Source: an uncultured Bacilli bacterium (lineage in GTDB: Bacteria > Bacillota_I > Bacilli_A > RF39 > UBA660). From it: 64,000 bases of DNA. The stretch covers positions 558,001 to 622,000 of the forward strand of contig CAKPGL010000001.1 in the NCBI GenBank assembly GCA_934154785.1, given 5' to 3'. Positions 16,978-26,659 of this stretch are shown piece by piece (position 1 is the first letter of the stretch; each line of letters starts with the position of its first letter). The notes below the pieces were generated by a model that worked only from the letters and a program-made list of their open reading frames with translations, was not told the origin of the DNA and ran no database searches. Position numbers and translations under genes: made by a program.

Positions 16978-18282
16978 ATGGGAAAACAAAAACATGGTAA
17001 AAAAATAGAAAATTATGATAAAAAGGTACAAAATGATGAAAAAGTGCAACATGTATATTTAATAGGCGCAAAATCTTTAGGTGCTTATGGTGGGTATGAA
17101 ACATTTGTATATAAACTTACAGAATATCATCAAAATGAAAAAAAACTCAAATATCATGTAGCTTGTAAAGCAAATGGGGATGGTAGTATGGACGAAAAAA
17201 AACTTGTTGGTGCTACCATTATTAATAATCATGAGTTTGTGTTTCATGGAGCCCAATGTTTTAAAATTTCTGTTCCAAAAATTGGACCTGCCCAGGCTAT
17301 TTATTATGATGCCGCCGCATTAAACAAATGCTGTAAAGATATTAAAAAAAATAATATTTCTAATCCAATTGTTTATATTATGGCCTGCAGAATAGGGCCA
17401 CTTGCATCTTACTTTTATAAAAAAATTCATAAGTTGGGTGGTAAAGTTTACCTTAATCCAGATGGACATGAGTGGCTGCGTGCTAAATGGTCGGCACCCG
17501 TGCGAAAATATTGGAAAATTTCTGAACAACTAATGGTTAAATATTGTGACCTTGTTATTTGTGATTCAATAAATATTGAAAAATATATTCATGAATGTTA
17601 TAATGGAAAAGGCATTAATAGTAAGGATCCAACTACTACGTTTATTGCATATGGTGCAGATTTGACCCCAAGTAAATTAAACGCTGATGCTGAGGAACTA
17701 GTTAAATGGTACAAAGAAAAAAATTTATCTAAAAATAATTACTATTTAGTTGTTGGACGTTTTGTACCAGAAAATTCTTTTGAAATTATGATTCGTGAAT
17801 TTATGAAAAGTAAAAGTAAAAGGGATTTCGCAATTATCACGAATGTGAATGAAAAATTTCTGAATGAACTTGAAAAGAAATTACATTTTAGTAGTGATAG
17901 TAGAATTAAATTCGTTGGCACTGTTTATGAACAAGAATTACTTAAGAAAATTAGAGAAAATGCTTATGCATATTTTCATGGTCACACTGTTGGTGGAACA
18001 AATCCATCACTTATTGAAGCACTTGGTAGTACAGATTTGAATTTACTTGTAGACGTTAGTTTTAATAAAGAAGTTGCACAAGATTGTGCAATGTATTGGA
18101 CACGAGAATCTGGTAATTTAGCAAATTTGATTAATAAAGTAGACAAAATGAATGAGAAAGACATCAGAACACTTGGCTTGAAGGCAAAAAAACGAGTGTC
18201 TGAAGAGTATACATGGAATAAAATTTGCAGGCAGTATAAAGATATATTTTTGAAAAATGATAGTGATAATACTATCTTATAG
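16978..18282 (+). CDS. Rhamnosyltransferase-like glycosyltransferase (DUF1972/GT4 type)
   Basis: The N-terminal VYLIGAKSLGAYGGYETFVYKLTEY resembles the DUF1972 domain that precedes GT4 in beta-1,4-rhamnosyltransferases of streptococcal capsule and rhamnan loci, and the C-terminal half has a GT-B fold (YLVVGRFVPENSFEIMIREF; HGHTVGGTNPSLIEALG). 434 aa. It would add rhamnose to a lipid-linked sugar at the inner membrane face, which fits its place directly after the rml genes. Residues 1-25 are a lysine-rich lead before the conserved domain. The ribosome-binding site is weak (GAAGTAGTGAT), and a TATAAT overlaps the ATG. Confidence 0.85.
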   Translation: MGKQKHGKKIENYDKKVQNDEKVQHVYLIGAKSLGAYGGYETFVYKLTEYHQNEKKLKYHVACKANGDGSMDEKKLVGATIINNHEFVFHGAQCFKISVPKIGPAQAIYYDAAALNKCCKDIKKNNISNPIVYIMACRIGPLASYFYKKIHKLGGKVYLNPDGHEWLRAKWSAPVRKYWKISEQLMVKYCDLVICDSINIEKYIHECYNGKGINSKDPTTTFIAYGADLTPSKLNADAEELVKWYKEKNLSKNNYYLVVGRFVPENSFEIMIREFMKSKSKRDFAIITNVNEKFLNELEKKLHFSSDSRIKFVGTVYEQELLKKIRENAYAYFHGHTVGGTNPSLIEALGSTDLNLLVDVSFNKEVAQDCAMYWTRESGNLANLINKVDKMNEKDIRTLGLKAKKRVSEEYTWNKICRQYKDIFLKNDSDNTIL

Positions 18283-18369
18283 TTTTTAAATATTAAAAAT
18301 TAATTAGAAAGTAATCGTGTTGTAAGCGAATAATAATTTACAATATGTGTTAAATGAGGTACATGAAAA

Positions 18370-19716
18370 ATGAGGAATGAAAACTATTTTAGTAAGTGTT
18401 TAATATACATATTTATTATTGTTAACTTCTTTTTAAAATTTTTAATAAGTTATTTAAGAATACCATATAAAACGCATTATATACTAGATTTGTTAATAGT
18501 TATATTATTTATTTTTGATTTAAAGTATATTATTAAAAATTTTAAATTTAAAAAAAATTTATTTTTTTTGATATTTTTTCCAATTTTGATGTTTTTTATA
18601 ATATCCGTATTATCAGCAATTATAAATAAAACTCCAATTTTCTTGTTCCTATGGCATTTAAGAAATTACTATCGCTATTATATTCCTTTTTGTTCTATAA
18701 TGTTTTTCTTTAATAAAAGTGATATAAAAAAAATCATAAATATAGGATTTTATTTTTTAGTTATTCATTGTGTTTTATGCATAGCACAATACTATACATT
18801 TCCTAACAATTTTTTTCAAGATTCTATAAATGGTATTTTTGGTAACACTAAGGGCTATAATACTTATTCTTTGTTTTTTTTAATTTTTTACTATACTTAT
18901 TTTACAATAGAATTTATTAAAGATTCAAAAAAATATAGATGGCGTTATTTTATCACAATTATTACATGTTTATTGGTAACAGCATTAAGTGAATTGAAAA
19001 TGTTCTATGTGCTATCTGTTTTAATTGTTATTGGCACTAACATATTTCTTCTTCCTTTAAAAAAATATAAAGAATTATTTATTACAATTTTCTCTACAAC
19101 TTTTCTGGTAATTATTTCTATTTTTTTGTTAAACAAATTTTATTCTTATATTACTGACAATCCTATTAACTATGGTAAATTAGATCAGTATTTAAACAAT
19201 ATTTCATATGGCTATGAATATAAAAAATTTACCGAGATCAAATCAGGTGATGAAACAATATCTATTCCAACAATTAACCGCTTTTCAGGCTTTAGTATTA
19301 TTAAAAAGTATATTTTAACTACTCCGAAAACATTTTTAATTGGTATTGGTGCTGGAAATGCGGAGTATTCTCAAGTATCAATCTTAACTTCAGTATTCTA
19401 TCATAAGTATTATAGTATAAATTATAATATGTTTACATATTCATTCATTTTTATAGAAATGGGAATTTTGGGATTAATAGTATATTGGTTTCAGTTTTTC
19501 TGGTACTTGTGTGTGTTCATATATTACTATTTTAATAGTAACAATAAGTATGATTCATTTATTTTGCTATCTATTGTATTAAGTTGTTATTGTATAATTG
19601 CTGTAATATATGATATTGGATTTCGAAGTGAAATAACATATTTCACATTCATGTTTCTTTCTTTGCCATTTTTGCTGCAGTTGCATGATAAGGAAATAGG
19701 GTATAATGAAAAATAG
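18370..19716 (+). CDS. Wzy-like polysaccharide polymerase (multi-pass membrane protein)
   Basis: 448 aa with about ten to twelve hydrophobic segments and a large extracytoplasmic loop near residues 255-325 (from the YITDNPINYG segment on). This profile and its position between glycosyltransferase and flippase genes fit an O-antigen or capsule polymerase. Primary sequence in this family is poorly conserved, so the call rests on topology and context. The DNA is strikingly T-rich. The 87-base gap upstream has no convincing promoter. The stop overlaps the next start by 11 bases. Confidence 0.7.
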   Translation: MRNENYFSKCLIYIFIIVNFFLKFLISYLRIPYKTHYILDLLIVILFIFDLKYIIKNFKFKKNLFFLIFFPILMFFIISVLSAIINKTPIFLFLWHLRNYYRYYIPFCSIMFFFNKSDIKKIINIGFYFLVIHCVLCIAQYYTFPNNFFQDSINGIFGNTKGYNTYSLFFLIFYYTYFTIEFIKDSKKYRWRYFITIITCLLVTALSELKMFYVLSVLIVIGTNIFLLPLKKYKELFITIFSTTFLVIISIFLLNKFYSYITDNPINYGKLDQYLNNISYGYEYKKFTEIKSGDETISIPTINRFSGFSIIKKYILTTPKTFLIGIGAGNAEYSQVSILTSVFYHKYYSINYNMFTYSFIFIEMGILGLIVYWFQFFWYLCVFIYYYFNSNNKYDSFILLSIVLSCYCIIAVIYDIGFRSEITYFTFMFLSLPFLLQLHDKEIGYNEK

Positions 19717-21121
19717 TAGTATGTTAATTAAAAATACCTTTATAGCAGCAATGGGTAAAATTTTTACTCAGATAGCCCAAATCTTGGTATTACCATATCT
19801 TACAGCAACTTTATCAACTGGCGAGTATGGAGACTATGACTTTATTTTATATTTAGTTTTACTATTGGCACCTTTTATTACATTAATGACTGAAGAATTT
19901 ATTTTTAGAAAAGCTGTAGACAGTAGCAAACAAAAAATGAAAATATATTTTAGCAGTTCTATTTTCTTTATAACAGTTACAACTTCGCTATTTTTGCTAA
20001 TACTCCTATTTATAAAAATAATTTTTAATTTTCATTATTGCCTATACTTAGGACTGTTTACTGTGAGTTTTTCATTTTTTACTTTACTGCAGTTTTTTGC
20101 AAGAGGTAGAGGTAAAGTAATTATTTATTCTGTTTCACAATTTTTGGTTAGTTTTATTAATGTTGTTTTGAATATACTATTTGTATTGATATTAAAACTT
20201 GGCGTTTCGGGATTATTGCTTGCTAACGTTATATCATATGTAGTCACAATTATGTATTTATGTATTAGTCTAAGTGCTAAAAATTATTTATCCATAAAAA
20301 TGGTGTCAATTAAGCAAATTAAACAGATGCTAAAATATTCTCTACCACTATTTCCAAATGGAATAAGTTGGATAATATCTTCATTTAGCGAAAGATTTAT
20401 TATAATTACACACCTTGGAAACTCTTATAATGGTATTTACTCAGTATCAAACAAGTTTCCTAATATTAGCAATATTTTGTATGGATTTTTTAATATTGCT
20501 TGGAGTGAAAATGCTATTAAAAACTTAAATAATGATGATAGAGGTACGTATTATTGTAAAATACATAAGATTGTAAAGAGATTAATGATCTCATTTGCTT
20601 TTTTAATGATTAGCACTTTAACAATTATCTATTGGTTTTTGGTTGATGTTTCATTTTCTGATTCTTATTTATATATTCCAATATTATTACTATCTATTTA
20701 CTATTTTGATATGGCTAAGTTTTTAGAAAGCATATTTATAGCATATAATGATACTCAGAGTATAGGCAAAACAATTTTAATGCCTTTAATACTAAATTGT
20801 TTATTAAATGTTATTTTTATAAACAAATTTAGTTTGTTCGCTGTTGCTGTATCTAATTTGATATCGAATGTAATACTGTATTATATTAGAATTATTAAAC
20901 TGAGAAAGTATGTACAGTTGGCAATTTTTGAATATTTTGATATTTATATTCTAGTTACATATTGCACATTGTTATTTGCATATTATTCACATAATACAAT
21001 AATTAATGTAACTAGTATACTTTTTTCAATATTATTTTCTATTGTGTGTAATAAAGTTATTATTAATTTCTTTTTTGGAATTTTGAAACGAGTTCTATTT
21101 CGAAAAGGTGGTAAGGTGTAA
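19706..21121 (+). CDS. Wzx-like polysaccharide flippase
   Basis: 471 aa with about 12-14 membrane segments. The start MLIKNTFIAAMGKIFTQIAQ, followed by PYLTATLSTGEYGDYDF, is typical of Wzx/MATE-like repeat-unit translocases of the MOP superfamily. Expected to flip lipid-linked repeat units for the Wzy-like protein encoded upstream. Overlaps the upstream gene by 11 bases and the next by one base, so the three are surely one operon. Confidence 0.85.
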   Translation: MKNSSMLIKNTFIAAMGKIFTQIAQILVLPYLTATLSTGEYGDYDFILYLVLLLAPFITLMTEEFIFRKAVDSSKQKMKIYFSSSIFFITVTTSLFLLILLFIKIIFNFHYCLYLGLFTVSFSFFTLLQFFARGRGKVIIYSVSQFLVSFINVVLNILFVLILKLGVSGLLLANVISYVVTIMYLCISLSAKNYLSIKMVSIKQIKQMLKYSLPLFPNGISWIISSFSERFIIITHLGNSYNGIYSVSNKFPNISNILYGFFNIAWSENAIKNLNNDDRGTYYCKIHKIVKRLMISFAFLMISTLTIIYWFLVDVSFSDSYLYIPILLLSIYYFDMAKFLESIFIAYNDTQSIGKTILMPLILNCLLNVIFINKFSLFAVAVSNLISNVILYYIRIIKLRKYVQLAIFEYFDIYILVTYCTLLFAYYSHNTIINVTSILFSILFSIVCNKVIINFFFGILKRVLFRKGGKV

Positions 21122-22092
21122 TGAAAAATGAAATGATATCTATTATTGTACCAGTTTATAATGTTGAAAAATATATTGAACGTTGCTTAACATCACTAAT
21201 TAATCAATCATATAGAAATATTGAAATTATTGTAATAGATGATGGTTCTACAGACAAAAGTGGCTTAATTTGCGATAGAATTGGTAAAATAGATAAAAGA
21301 ATTAAAATTGTACATCAAAAAAACGGTGGGTTATCGCTTGCCAGAAATGTTGGTATTGATTATTCAAAAGGTGAATATATAACTTTTGTTGATGGTGATG
21401 ACTTTATTGATAGTAAAATGTGTGAAGTATTATTAGATAATTTAAAGACTTATGATTGTGATATATCAATTTGTAAATATTATTTAACCGAAAGTGATGA
21501 TTTTAAAAAACGTGATGAAAATCATGATGTAAAGGTTTTTAAACGTAATCAAACTATGAAAGAATTGATGTTGGGTAATTACTTTAGAAATTATGCCTGG
21601 GCTAAGATATATAAAAGAGATTTATGGAATAATGTAACTTTTCCAGTTGGAAAGCTTTTTGAAGATGTTAATACAATACCTTATGTTTTTAATTTGAGTA
21701 GGAAAATAGTTTATTCCAATTACACAGGATATGCATATTTTCAAAGACCAGAGAGTATTGTAAACAGTAAATGGCATGTGAAAAAATTAGATTGGATAGA
21801 TGCTAGTGAAGAAGTTTTACGTTATTACAAGGATAATTATCCAGAATATTATTTTGAGTCACTAAATACCTTTGTGTATGCAAATATCATATTATTAAAT
21901 TGTTTATGCAGAAATGATAAACATGACAAAAAACTAGAGATAAGGCTAAGGAAAAATATTTTAAGCAATTGTACTAGCTATTTAAAATATAAAAATGAAA
22001 CATTTTATAATACTACTAAAAACAAACTAGAAGTTATATTTATTAAATATCTATTTGGTATATATAAAATACTTGTTAAATTAGTTAAATGA
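21121..22092 (+). CDS. Family 2 glycosyltransferase
   Basis: GT-A fold enzyme: ISIIVPVYNVEKYIERCL at the N-terminus, VIDDGSTDKSG, KNGGLSLARNVGI and the metal-binding FVDGDDFID motif. 323 aa, standard for capsular GT2 enzymes with a C-terminal helical region. The sugar donor cannot be inferred. The start codon shares one base with the Wzx stop (TAATG). Confidence 0.93.
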   Translation: MKNEMISIIVPVYNVEKYIERCLTSLINQSYRNIEIIVIDDGSTDKSGLICDRIGKIDKRIKIVHQKNGGLSLARNVGIDYSKGEYITFVDGDDFIDSKMCEVLLDNLKTYDCDISICKYYLTESDDFKKRDENHDVKVFKRNQTMKELMLGNYFRNYAWAKIYKRDLWNNVTFPVGKLFEDVNTIPYVFNLSRKIVYSNYTGYAYFQRPESIVNSKWHVKKLDWIDASEEVLRYYKDNYPEYYFESLNTFVYANIILLNCLCRNDKHDKKLEIRLRKNILSNCTSYLKYKNETFYNTTKNKLEVIFIKYLFGIYKILVKLVK

Positions 22093-22174
22093 TATTACAA
22101 TATTATCTTGTGACAAAAAATTAACAGTGTATATTAAATGATAGTATTACTCAACGAGATATAAAGAGGTGCTT

Positions 22175-23350
22175 ATGAAAAAAATTCTTTTTTTGCATGC
22201 CGGTTCAGAGATGTATGGCGCTGATAAGGTTATGTTTGATTTAATTAAAAATATTGATAAAAGGCAATATATTCCCTACGTTATTTTACCAGAGGAAGGA
22301 ATACTGAATTCAAGGTTAAAAGAGATAAATGTTAAAGTAGATGTAGTACCTTATCCGGTTTTAAGGAGAAAATATTTTAATATTAAAGGTGTACTCCAGT
22401 ATATAATCGAATATTTTAAATATTCTAGGCAGCTTGTTAAACTTGCAAAAGAAGAAAAAGTAGATATTATACATAATAATACATCTGCTGTATTGGAAGG
22501 ATGCTATGTTAGTAAAAAATTGAACATTCCTCTAGTTTGGGTAGTTCATGAAATTATTGTTAATCCTAAATTCGTTTTTAAAATTATTTGTAAAATAATT
22601 GCTCATTATTCAACAAAAGTTATAGTTGTATCTGATGCTGTAAAGAAGCATTTATTGGGTAGTGGCTATTTTAAAAAAAATACAGTAAAAGTTATTTATA
22701 ATGGTGTAGATTCAAAAAGATTTAATCCTGAAGTTAAGTGTGATTGTTTATATAATGAATGGAGTATTCCAAATACTTCCAAAATAGTTGGAATGATAGG
22801 AAGAGTAAATAGTTGGAAGGGACAAGAAGATTTTTTACTTGCTACTAATAAAGTACTAGAAAATAATAAGAATGTGTATGCAATTATTGTTGGAGGAGTC
22901 TTTGTTGGTGAAGAAAAATATAAAAACATACTTCTTGAAAATATTAACAAATCTCCATTTAAAGATAGAATTATTTATTCTGATTATAGAAATGATACAG
23001 AAGCTATTCATAAATTGTTTGATATATTTGTTCTTCCTAGTATTAATCCTGACCCTTTACCAACAGTAGTTTTGGAAGCCATGGCTACTGGCAAGCCAAT
23101 TGTTGGGTATGCTCATGGCGGTGTTTGTGAAATGGTTAAAGACGGTGTAAATGGTTTGTTGGTTGAACCACGTAATTCTGATTTATTAGCTGATGCCATA
23201 GATAAGTTATTACAAAATGGAAAATTATGTAAACAAATGGGCAAAAAGTCTTTAGAAAAATTTAATAATAATTTTTCCATGACACGTTATGTTAATAATT
23301 ATTCTAAAGAGTATGCAGAAATAATAAAAAAATATAATAAACAAAAATAA
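22175..23350 (+). CDS. Family 4 glycosyltransferase
   Basis: GT-B fold: N-terminal LFLHAGSEMYGADKVMFDL and C-terminal VGMIGRVNSWKGQEDFLLA, then LPSINPDPLPTVVLEAMATG with the donor-binding Glu. 391 aa from the ATG at 22175, which has AGAGGTG eight bases upstream; a GTG at 22169 lies inside that site. Part of the polysaccharide block, after an 82-base gap. Confidence 0.93.
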   Translation: MKKILFLHAGSEMYGADKVMFDLIKNIDKRQYIPYVILPEEGILNSRLKEINVKVDVVPYPVLRRKYFNIKGVLQYIIEYFKYSRQLVKLAKEEKVDIIHNNTSAVLEGCYVSKKLNIPLVWVVHEIIVNPKFVFKIICKIIAHYSTKVIVVSDAVKKHLLGSGYFKKNTVKVIYNGVDSKRFNPEVKCDCLYNEWSIPNTSKIVGMIGRVNSWKGQEDFLLATNKVLENNKNVYAIIVGGVFVGEEKYKNILLENINKSPFKDRIIYSDYRNDTEAIHKLFDIFVLPSINPDPLPTVVLEAMATGKPIVGYAHGGVCEMVKDGVNGLLVEPRNSDLLADAIDKLLQNGKLCKQMGKKSLEKFNNNFSMTRYVNNYSKEYAEIIKKYNKQK

Positions 23351-23535
23351 GAGATGTATAAATTATCAAAAATGGTGAATAAATAACTGTTCAATAAAAA
23401 GTATAATATTTGAATCGTGTTCATTATAATAAATTTCATAATCTATAAATGCAAATAAAAAATGCGCTGAATTAATGAAAGTTATTAAATTAACCGATTT
23501 ATTTAGTGTAACTTGTTAAAAAAGGTGATTGAATA

Positions 23536-24123
23536 ATGAATATTAAAACAAACGAAGAATTGCAAAAGTACTTAAAATATGAAAAGAAATTATATTTTAG
23601 GTATGGTCTTAGAGATACATTAATAAAATATGTAACTTCCTCCCCAGCTCCATTAATCTATAAATATGTAAAACTCATTCGTAAAACTGAATTTTTTTAT
23701 AATCAAAACAGAAGTCTATATAGAAATTTTATGTATTTTTATTATCGCAGAAAGAAAAATGTTTTAGGTCAAAAATTAGGAATAGAAATGTATGAAAACA
23801 CATTTGATTCTGGACTAATGATATGGCATTCTAATGGTATTGTTGTTAATAGCTCTGCCGTTATAGGAAAAAACTGTTGTTTGCATGGTAGAAATTGTAT
23901 TGGAAATAATGGAAAAGATAATTTGTGTCCAATTATAGGTGATAATGTTGACATAGGTGTAGGCGCATCAATAATAGGAAACGTTAAAATAGCGGATAAT
24001 GTAACAATTGGAGCAAATTCTGTTGTCGTTTCTGATATTTTGGTTCCTGGTTGTACTGTTGTTGGTATACCAGGTAGGCCAATAAATATCGCTGATAATA
24101 AAAAATCTAATAAACATAAATAA
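23536..24123 (+). CDS. Hexapeptide-repeat acyltransferase (serine acetyltransferase-like)
   Basis: 195 aa. The C-terminal half is a left-handed beta-helix with hexapeptide repeats (VNSSAVIGKNCCLHG, IGDNVDIGVGASIIGNV, DNVTIGANSVVV, VPGCTVVGIPGRPI), as in CysE-type O-acetyltransferases of polysaccharide loci. It probably acetylates a sugar of the surface polymer. The 185-base upstream gap holds no clear promoter. It is the last gene of the polysaccharide block. Confidence 0.88.
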   Translation: MNIKTNEELQKYLKYEKKLYFRYGLRDTLIKYVTSSPAPLIYKYVKLIRKTEFFYNQNRSLYRNFMYFYYRRKKNVLGQKLGIEMYENTFDSGLMIWHSNGIVVNSSAVIGKNCCLHGRNCIGNNGKDNLCPIIGDNVDIGVGASIIGNVKIADNVTIGANSVVVSDILVPGCTVVGIPGRPINIADNKKSNKHK

Positions 24124-24245
24124 AGTTCAAATTATGCAAAATTTTTAATAGTTTATTTTAATATAAGATGATTTAAAATATTTTTGAAATTTTGTTTGTA
24201 CTAAAAAGTAATTTTATATTCATAAAAAGAACAAAAAAATACAAT

Positions 24246-24274
24246 TTGCAAAAATAAACAAACTGTTATATAAT
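24246..24274 (+). promoter_or_regulatory. Promoter of the 158-aa gene
   Basis: TTGCAA (24246-24251), 17-nt spacer, TATAAT (24269-24274). GAGAGGGG precedes the ATG. Confidence 0.75.
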
Positions 24275-24297
24275 ATACTCCCTGAGAGGGGATAATA

Positions 24298-24774
24298 ATG
24301 AATTTAGAAGAATTTTATAATTATTTATATTTTATTGGTTTCAAAATCTTATTGGTAGATAATAAAACTTGGGTTAAGATAAGTAATAAGTATTCTGTTA
24401 AGGTTAAATTACTTGCTGATATGAACACTGAGGTACCATCATTAACTATTATGGTTGTTGACGATAATGGATTAAATGTTTATGAACATAGTATTAGTGT
24501 ATCAAAACTTAGTGAAATAAGAGGAGAAACAGCTTTAGGACCAATAATTAGAAAATGTTCTAATCAAGAAAAACTTGAATATATCAATAAAAAAGATTCA
24601 ATAAATGACAACAAGCCTTATAGCATGTGTTATATGCCTATTAATATTAGTCCTATTTCACGTGAGGTATTTCAAGTTGTGCAAAACTTTTATTTATATT
24701 CATTAAGAGATTTAAATATAAAAGTCAAAACAGAAAAAGAAACACATAATCAAAAGAAATTAATGTTTATATAA
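24298..24774 (+). CDS. Unknown protein, 158 aa
   Basis: No family recognised. Soluble, without signal peptide; starts MNLEEFYNYLYFIGFKILLV and ends in a lysine/histidine-rich tail. The central segment SVSKLSEIRGETALGPIIRK resembles nothing I can name. It has its own promoter, a strong ribosome-binding site and a terminator, making a single-gene unit that marks the return to ordinary codon use after the polysaccharide block. Confidence 0.85.
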   Translation: MNLEEFYNYLYFIGFKILLVDNKTWVKISNKYSVKVKLLADMNTEVPSLTIMVVDDNGLNVYEHSISVSKLSEIRGETALGPIIRKCSNQEKLEYINKKDSINDNKPYSMCYMPINISPISREVFQVVQNFYLYSLRDLNIKVKTEKETHNQKKLMFI

Positions 24775-24784
24775 AAATATAATG

Positions 24785-24818
24785 AAAACTATTGTAACAA
24801 AATTGACAATAGTTTTTT
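24785..24818 (+). terminator. Terminator after the 158-aa gene
   Basis: AAAACTATTGT/ACAATAGTTTT, 11-bp stem with a 10-nt loop, T6. Confidence 0.9.
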
Positions 24819-24822
24819 ATTT

Positions 24823-24853
24823 TTGTTAAAAATATTGATATACATGATATAAT
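24823..24853 (+). promoter_or_regulatory. murD promoter with extended -10
   Basis: TATAAT (24848-24853) preceded by TGA. The candidate -35, TTGTTA, has a long 19-nt spacer. Confidence 0.55.
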
Positions 24854-24872
24854 TAAATAGGAGGTAATAAAT

Positions 24873-26201
24873 ATGTTTGAAAATAGCAAGATATTTATTT
24901 TAGGAATGGCTAGGAGTGGTTATGAAGCTGCTAAACTATTATCAAGTTATAATAATCAGATCCTAGTTACAGATAAACAAGAACAAGATATAGAACATGT
25001 TAAAGAATTAGAAAATCTTGGTGTAAAAGTTGTTATTACTGAAACACCTCTAGAGTTACTAGATGATTCTTACAAAATTGTTATTAAAAATCCCGGTATT
25101 AAACCTAATCATGAAGTTGTAGAAAAAGCTATTAATTTAGGTATACCAGTGGTAACGGAGATTGAGGTAGCATACTATTTTAAACCTTCAAGTGTCAAAA
25201 TAGTTGCGGTAACTGGATCTAATGGAAAAACAACAACTACAACATTAATATATGAGATGCTAAAAAGTGCGGGTTTACCAGTAAAACTTGGTGGTAATAT
25301 TGGTTATCCAGTGTGCTCTTTAGTAAATAATACCAATGAAAATGATATTTGGGTATTAGAAATATCTGGTCAACAATTACATGACATTATTAAATTTAAA
25401 CCTGATATTTCAATACTTACTAATCTATCACCAGTACATTTAGATTATTTTGGAGATTATGACAATTACGTAAAAAGTAAATGTCAAATATTTAAGAACC
25501 ATACTAATAATGATGTAGCTATATTAAATCATGATAATTTAGATGTAATAAATTCTACAAAAGATATACCATCTAAGAGAGTATATTTTTCAAGTAAAGA
25601 AAATAGTGATTTATGTTTAAAAGATAATGCAATATATTATTATAGTGAAAAAATAATAAATCTAAATGATATTCTTATAAAAGGTAATCATAATTATGAA
25701 AACGCTATGTGTGCTATAGCGGTATGTAATTACTTTAATGTTGATAATAAATATATATATGATGTTTTATCTACATTTAAAGGTGTAGAACATAGAATTG
25801 AATTTGTTAAAGATGTAAATGGTCGCAAATTTTATAACGATTCTAAAGCCACAAATGTTAAGTCTACAGAAATAGCTCTATCAGCATTTAATAATCCAAC
25901 TATTTTATTAATGGGTGGCTTAGATAGAGGCCATTCATTTGATGAATTAAAAGATTACTTAAATAATACAAAACATATAATATGTTTTGGAGAAACTAAG
26001 AATAGAATTAAAGAATTTGCTGACAAATTGAATATTCCTTGTACTATAGTAGAAAATGTTAAAGAAGCTGTAAAACTATCTTATGAATTATCCCAACCAG
26101 AAGATATTGTCCTTTTAAGTCCAGCTTGTGCATCTTGGGATCAATATAAATGTTTTGAAGATCGTGGAGATGATTTTAAGACTTCCGTAGAAAGTTTATA
26201 A
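24873..26201 (+). CDS. murD: UDP-N-acetylmuramoylalanine--D-glutamate ligase
   Basis: Adds D-Glu to UDP-MurNAc-L-Ala in the cytoplasmic phase of peptidoglycan synthesis. N-terminal Rossmann-like ILGMARSGYEAAKLL, the ATP-binding VTGSNGKTTTTTL, and the C-terminal ligase domain with YNDSKATNVKSTE and LMGGLDRG. 442 aa, normal length. AGGAGG ribosome-binding site. Its stop is two bases before the next start, forming an operon with the 151-aa gene and eno. Confidence 0.97.
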   Translation: MFENSKIFILGMARSGYEAAKLLSSYNNQILVTDKQEQDIEHVKELENLGVKVVITETPLELLDDSYKIVIKNPGIKPNHEVVEKAINLGIPVVTEIEVAYYFKPSSVKIVAVTGSNGKTTTTTLIYEMLKSAGLPVKLGGNIGYPVCSLVNNTNENDIWVLEISGQQLHDIIKFKPDISILTNLSPVHLDYFGDYDNYVKSKCQIFKNHTNNDVAILNHDNLDVINSTKDIPSKRVYFSSKENSDLCLKDNAIYYYSEKIINLNDILIKGNHNYENAMCAIAVCNYFNVDNKYIYDVLSTFKGVEHRIEFVKDVNGRKFYNDSKATNVKSTEIALSAFNNPTILLMGGLDRGHSFDELKDYLNNTKHIICFGETKNRIKEFADKLNIPCTIVENVKEAVKLSYELSQPEDIVLLSPACASWDQYKCFEDRGDDFKTSVESL

Positions 26202-26203
26202 TT

Positions 26204-26659
26204 ATGAAAAAAGAAAAATTAGAAGAAATAAAATTAGAACAAGATTTTCCCGCAGAAAATATGACAGCAAACGAAAGAGATTTTTACATAAATTTATTGC
26301 TTAACTGTAAAGATATAAAATCTCCAGTTAATATAAAAGCACTACGTAGTCAAATAGTTGAGTTACATCTTAATAAAAAAGGTAAAGAAATTTACTTTAA
26401 TGGTTCAGTTCACTATGAATTAATTAATGCTTGTGAAAATAGATGTATTAGTGGAATGATATTTAAACATAAGGGTAACTTTTATGTTGATATGCTAGTA
26501 ACAAGATTAGTTTCAGATTGCCCTAGAAAAACTTATTCTACTTGTGATGAATTTATAGTGGATGATAATAAGATTGTATCTTGTGTTGGTTACTATAATC
26601 ATGAAATATCAAAAAAATATTCAGAAGAAATTAATATAAATATAGGAGGAAAGAAATAA
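26204..26659 (+). CDS. Unknown protein coupled to murD and eno, 151 aa
   Basis: I do not recognise this family. Soluble, with an acidic N-terminus (MKKEKLEEIKLEQDFPAEN), four cysteines spread over residues 77-127 and a beta-rich middle (GMIFKHKGNFYVDMLVTRLV). It starts two bases after murD and its stop shares a base with the eno ATG, with the eno ribosome-binding site (AGGAGG) inside its last codons. Tight coupling suggests a real gene expressed with its neighbours. Confidence 0.85.
   Translation: MKKEKLEEIKLEQDFPAENMTANERDFYINLLLNCKDIKSPVNIKALRSQIVELHLNKKGKEIYFNGSVHYELINACENRCISGMIFKHKGNFYVDMLVTRLVSDCPRKTYSTCDEFIVDDNKIVSCVGYYNHEISKKYSEEININIGGKK

Noticed and set aside
13000..24200. Insertion sequences or an integrase in the polysaccharide region
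   Set aside because: No transposase-like ORF, terminal inverted repeats or integrase was found; the exchange argument rests only on composition and content.
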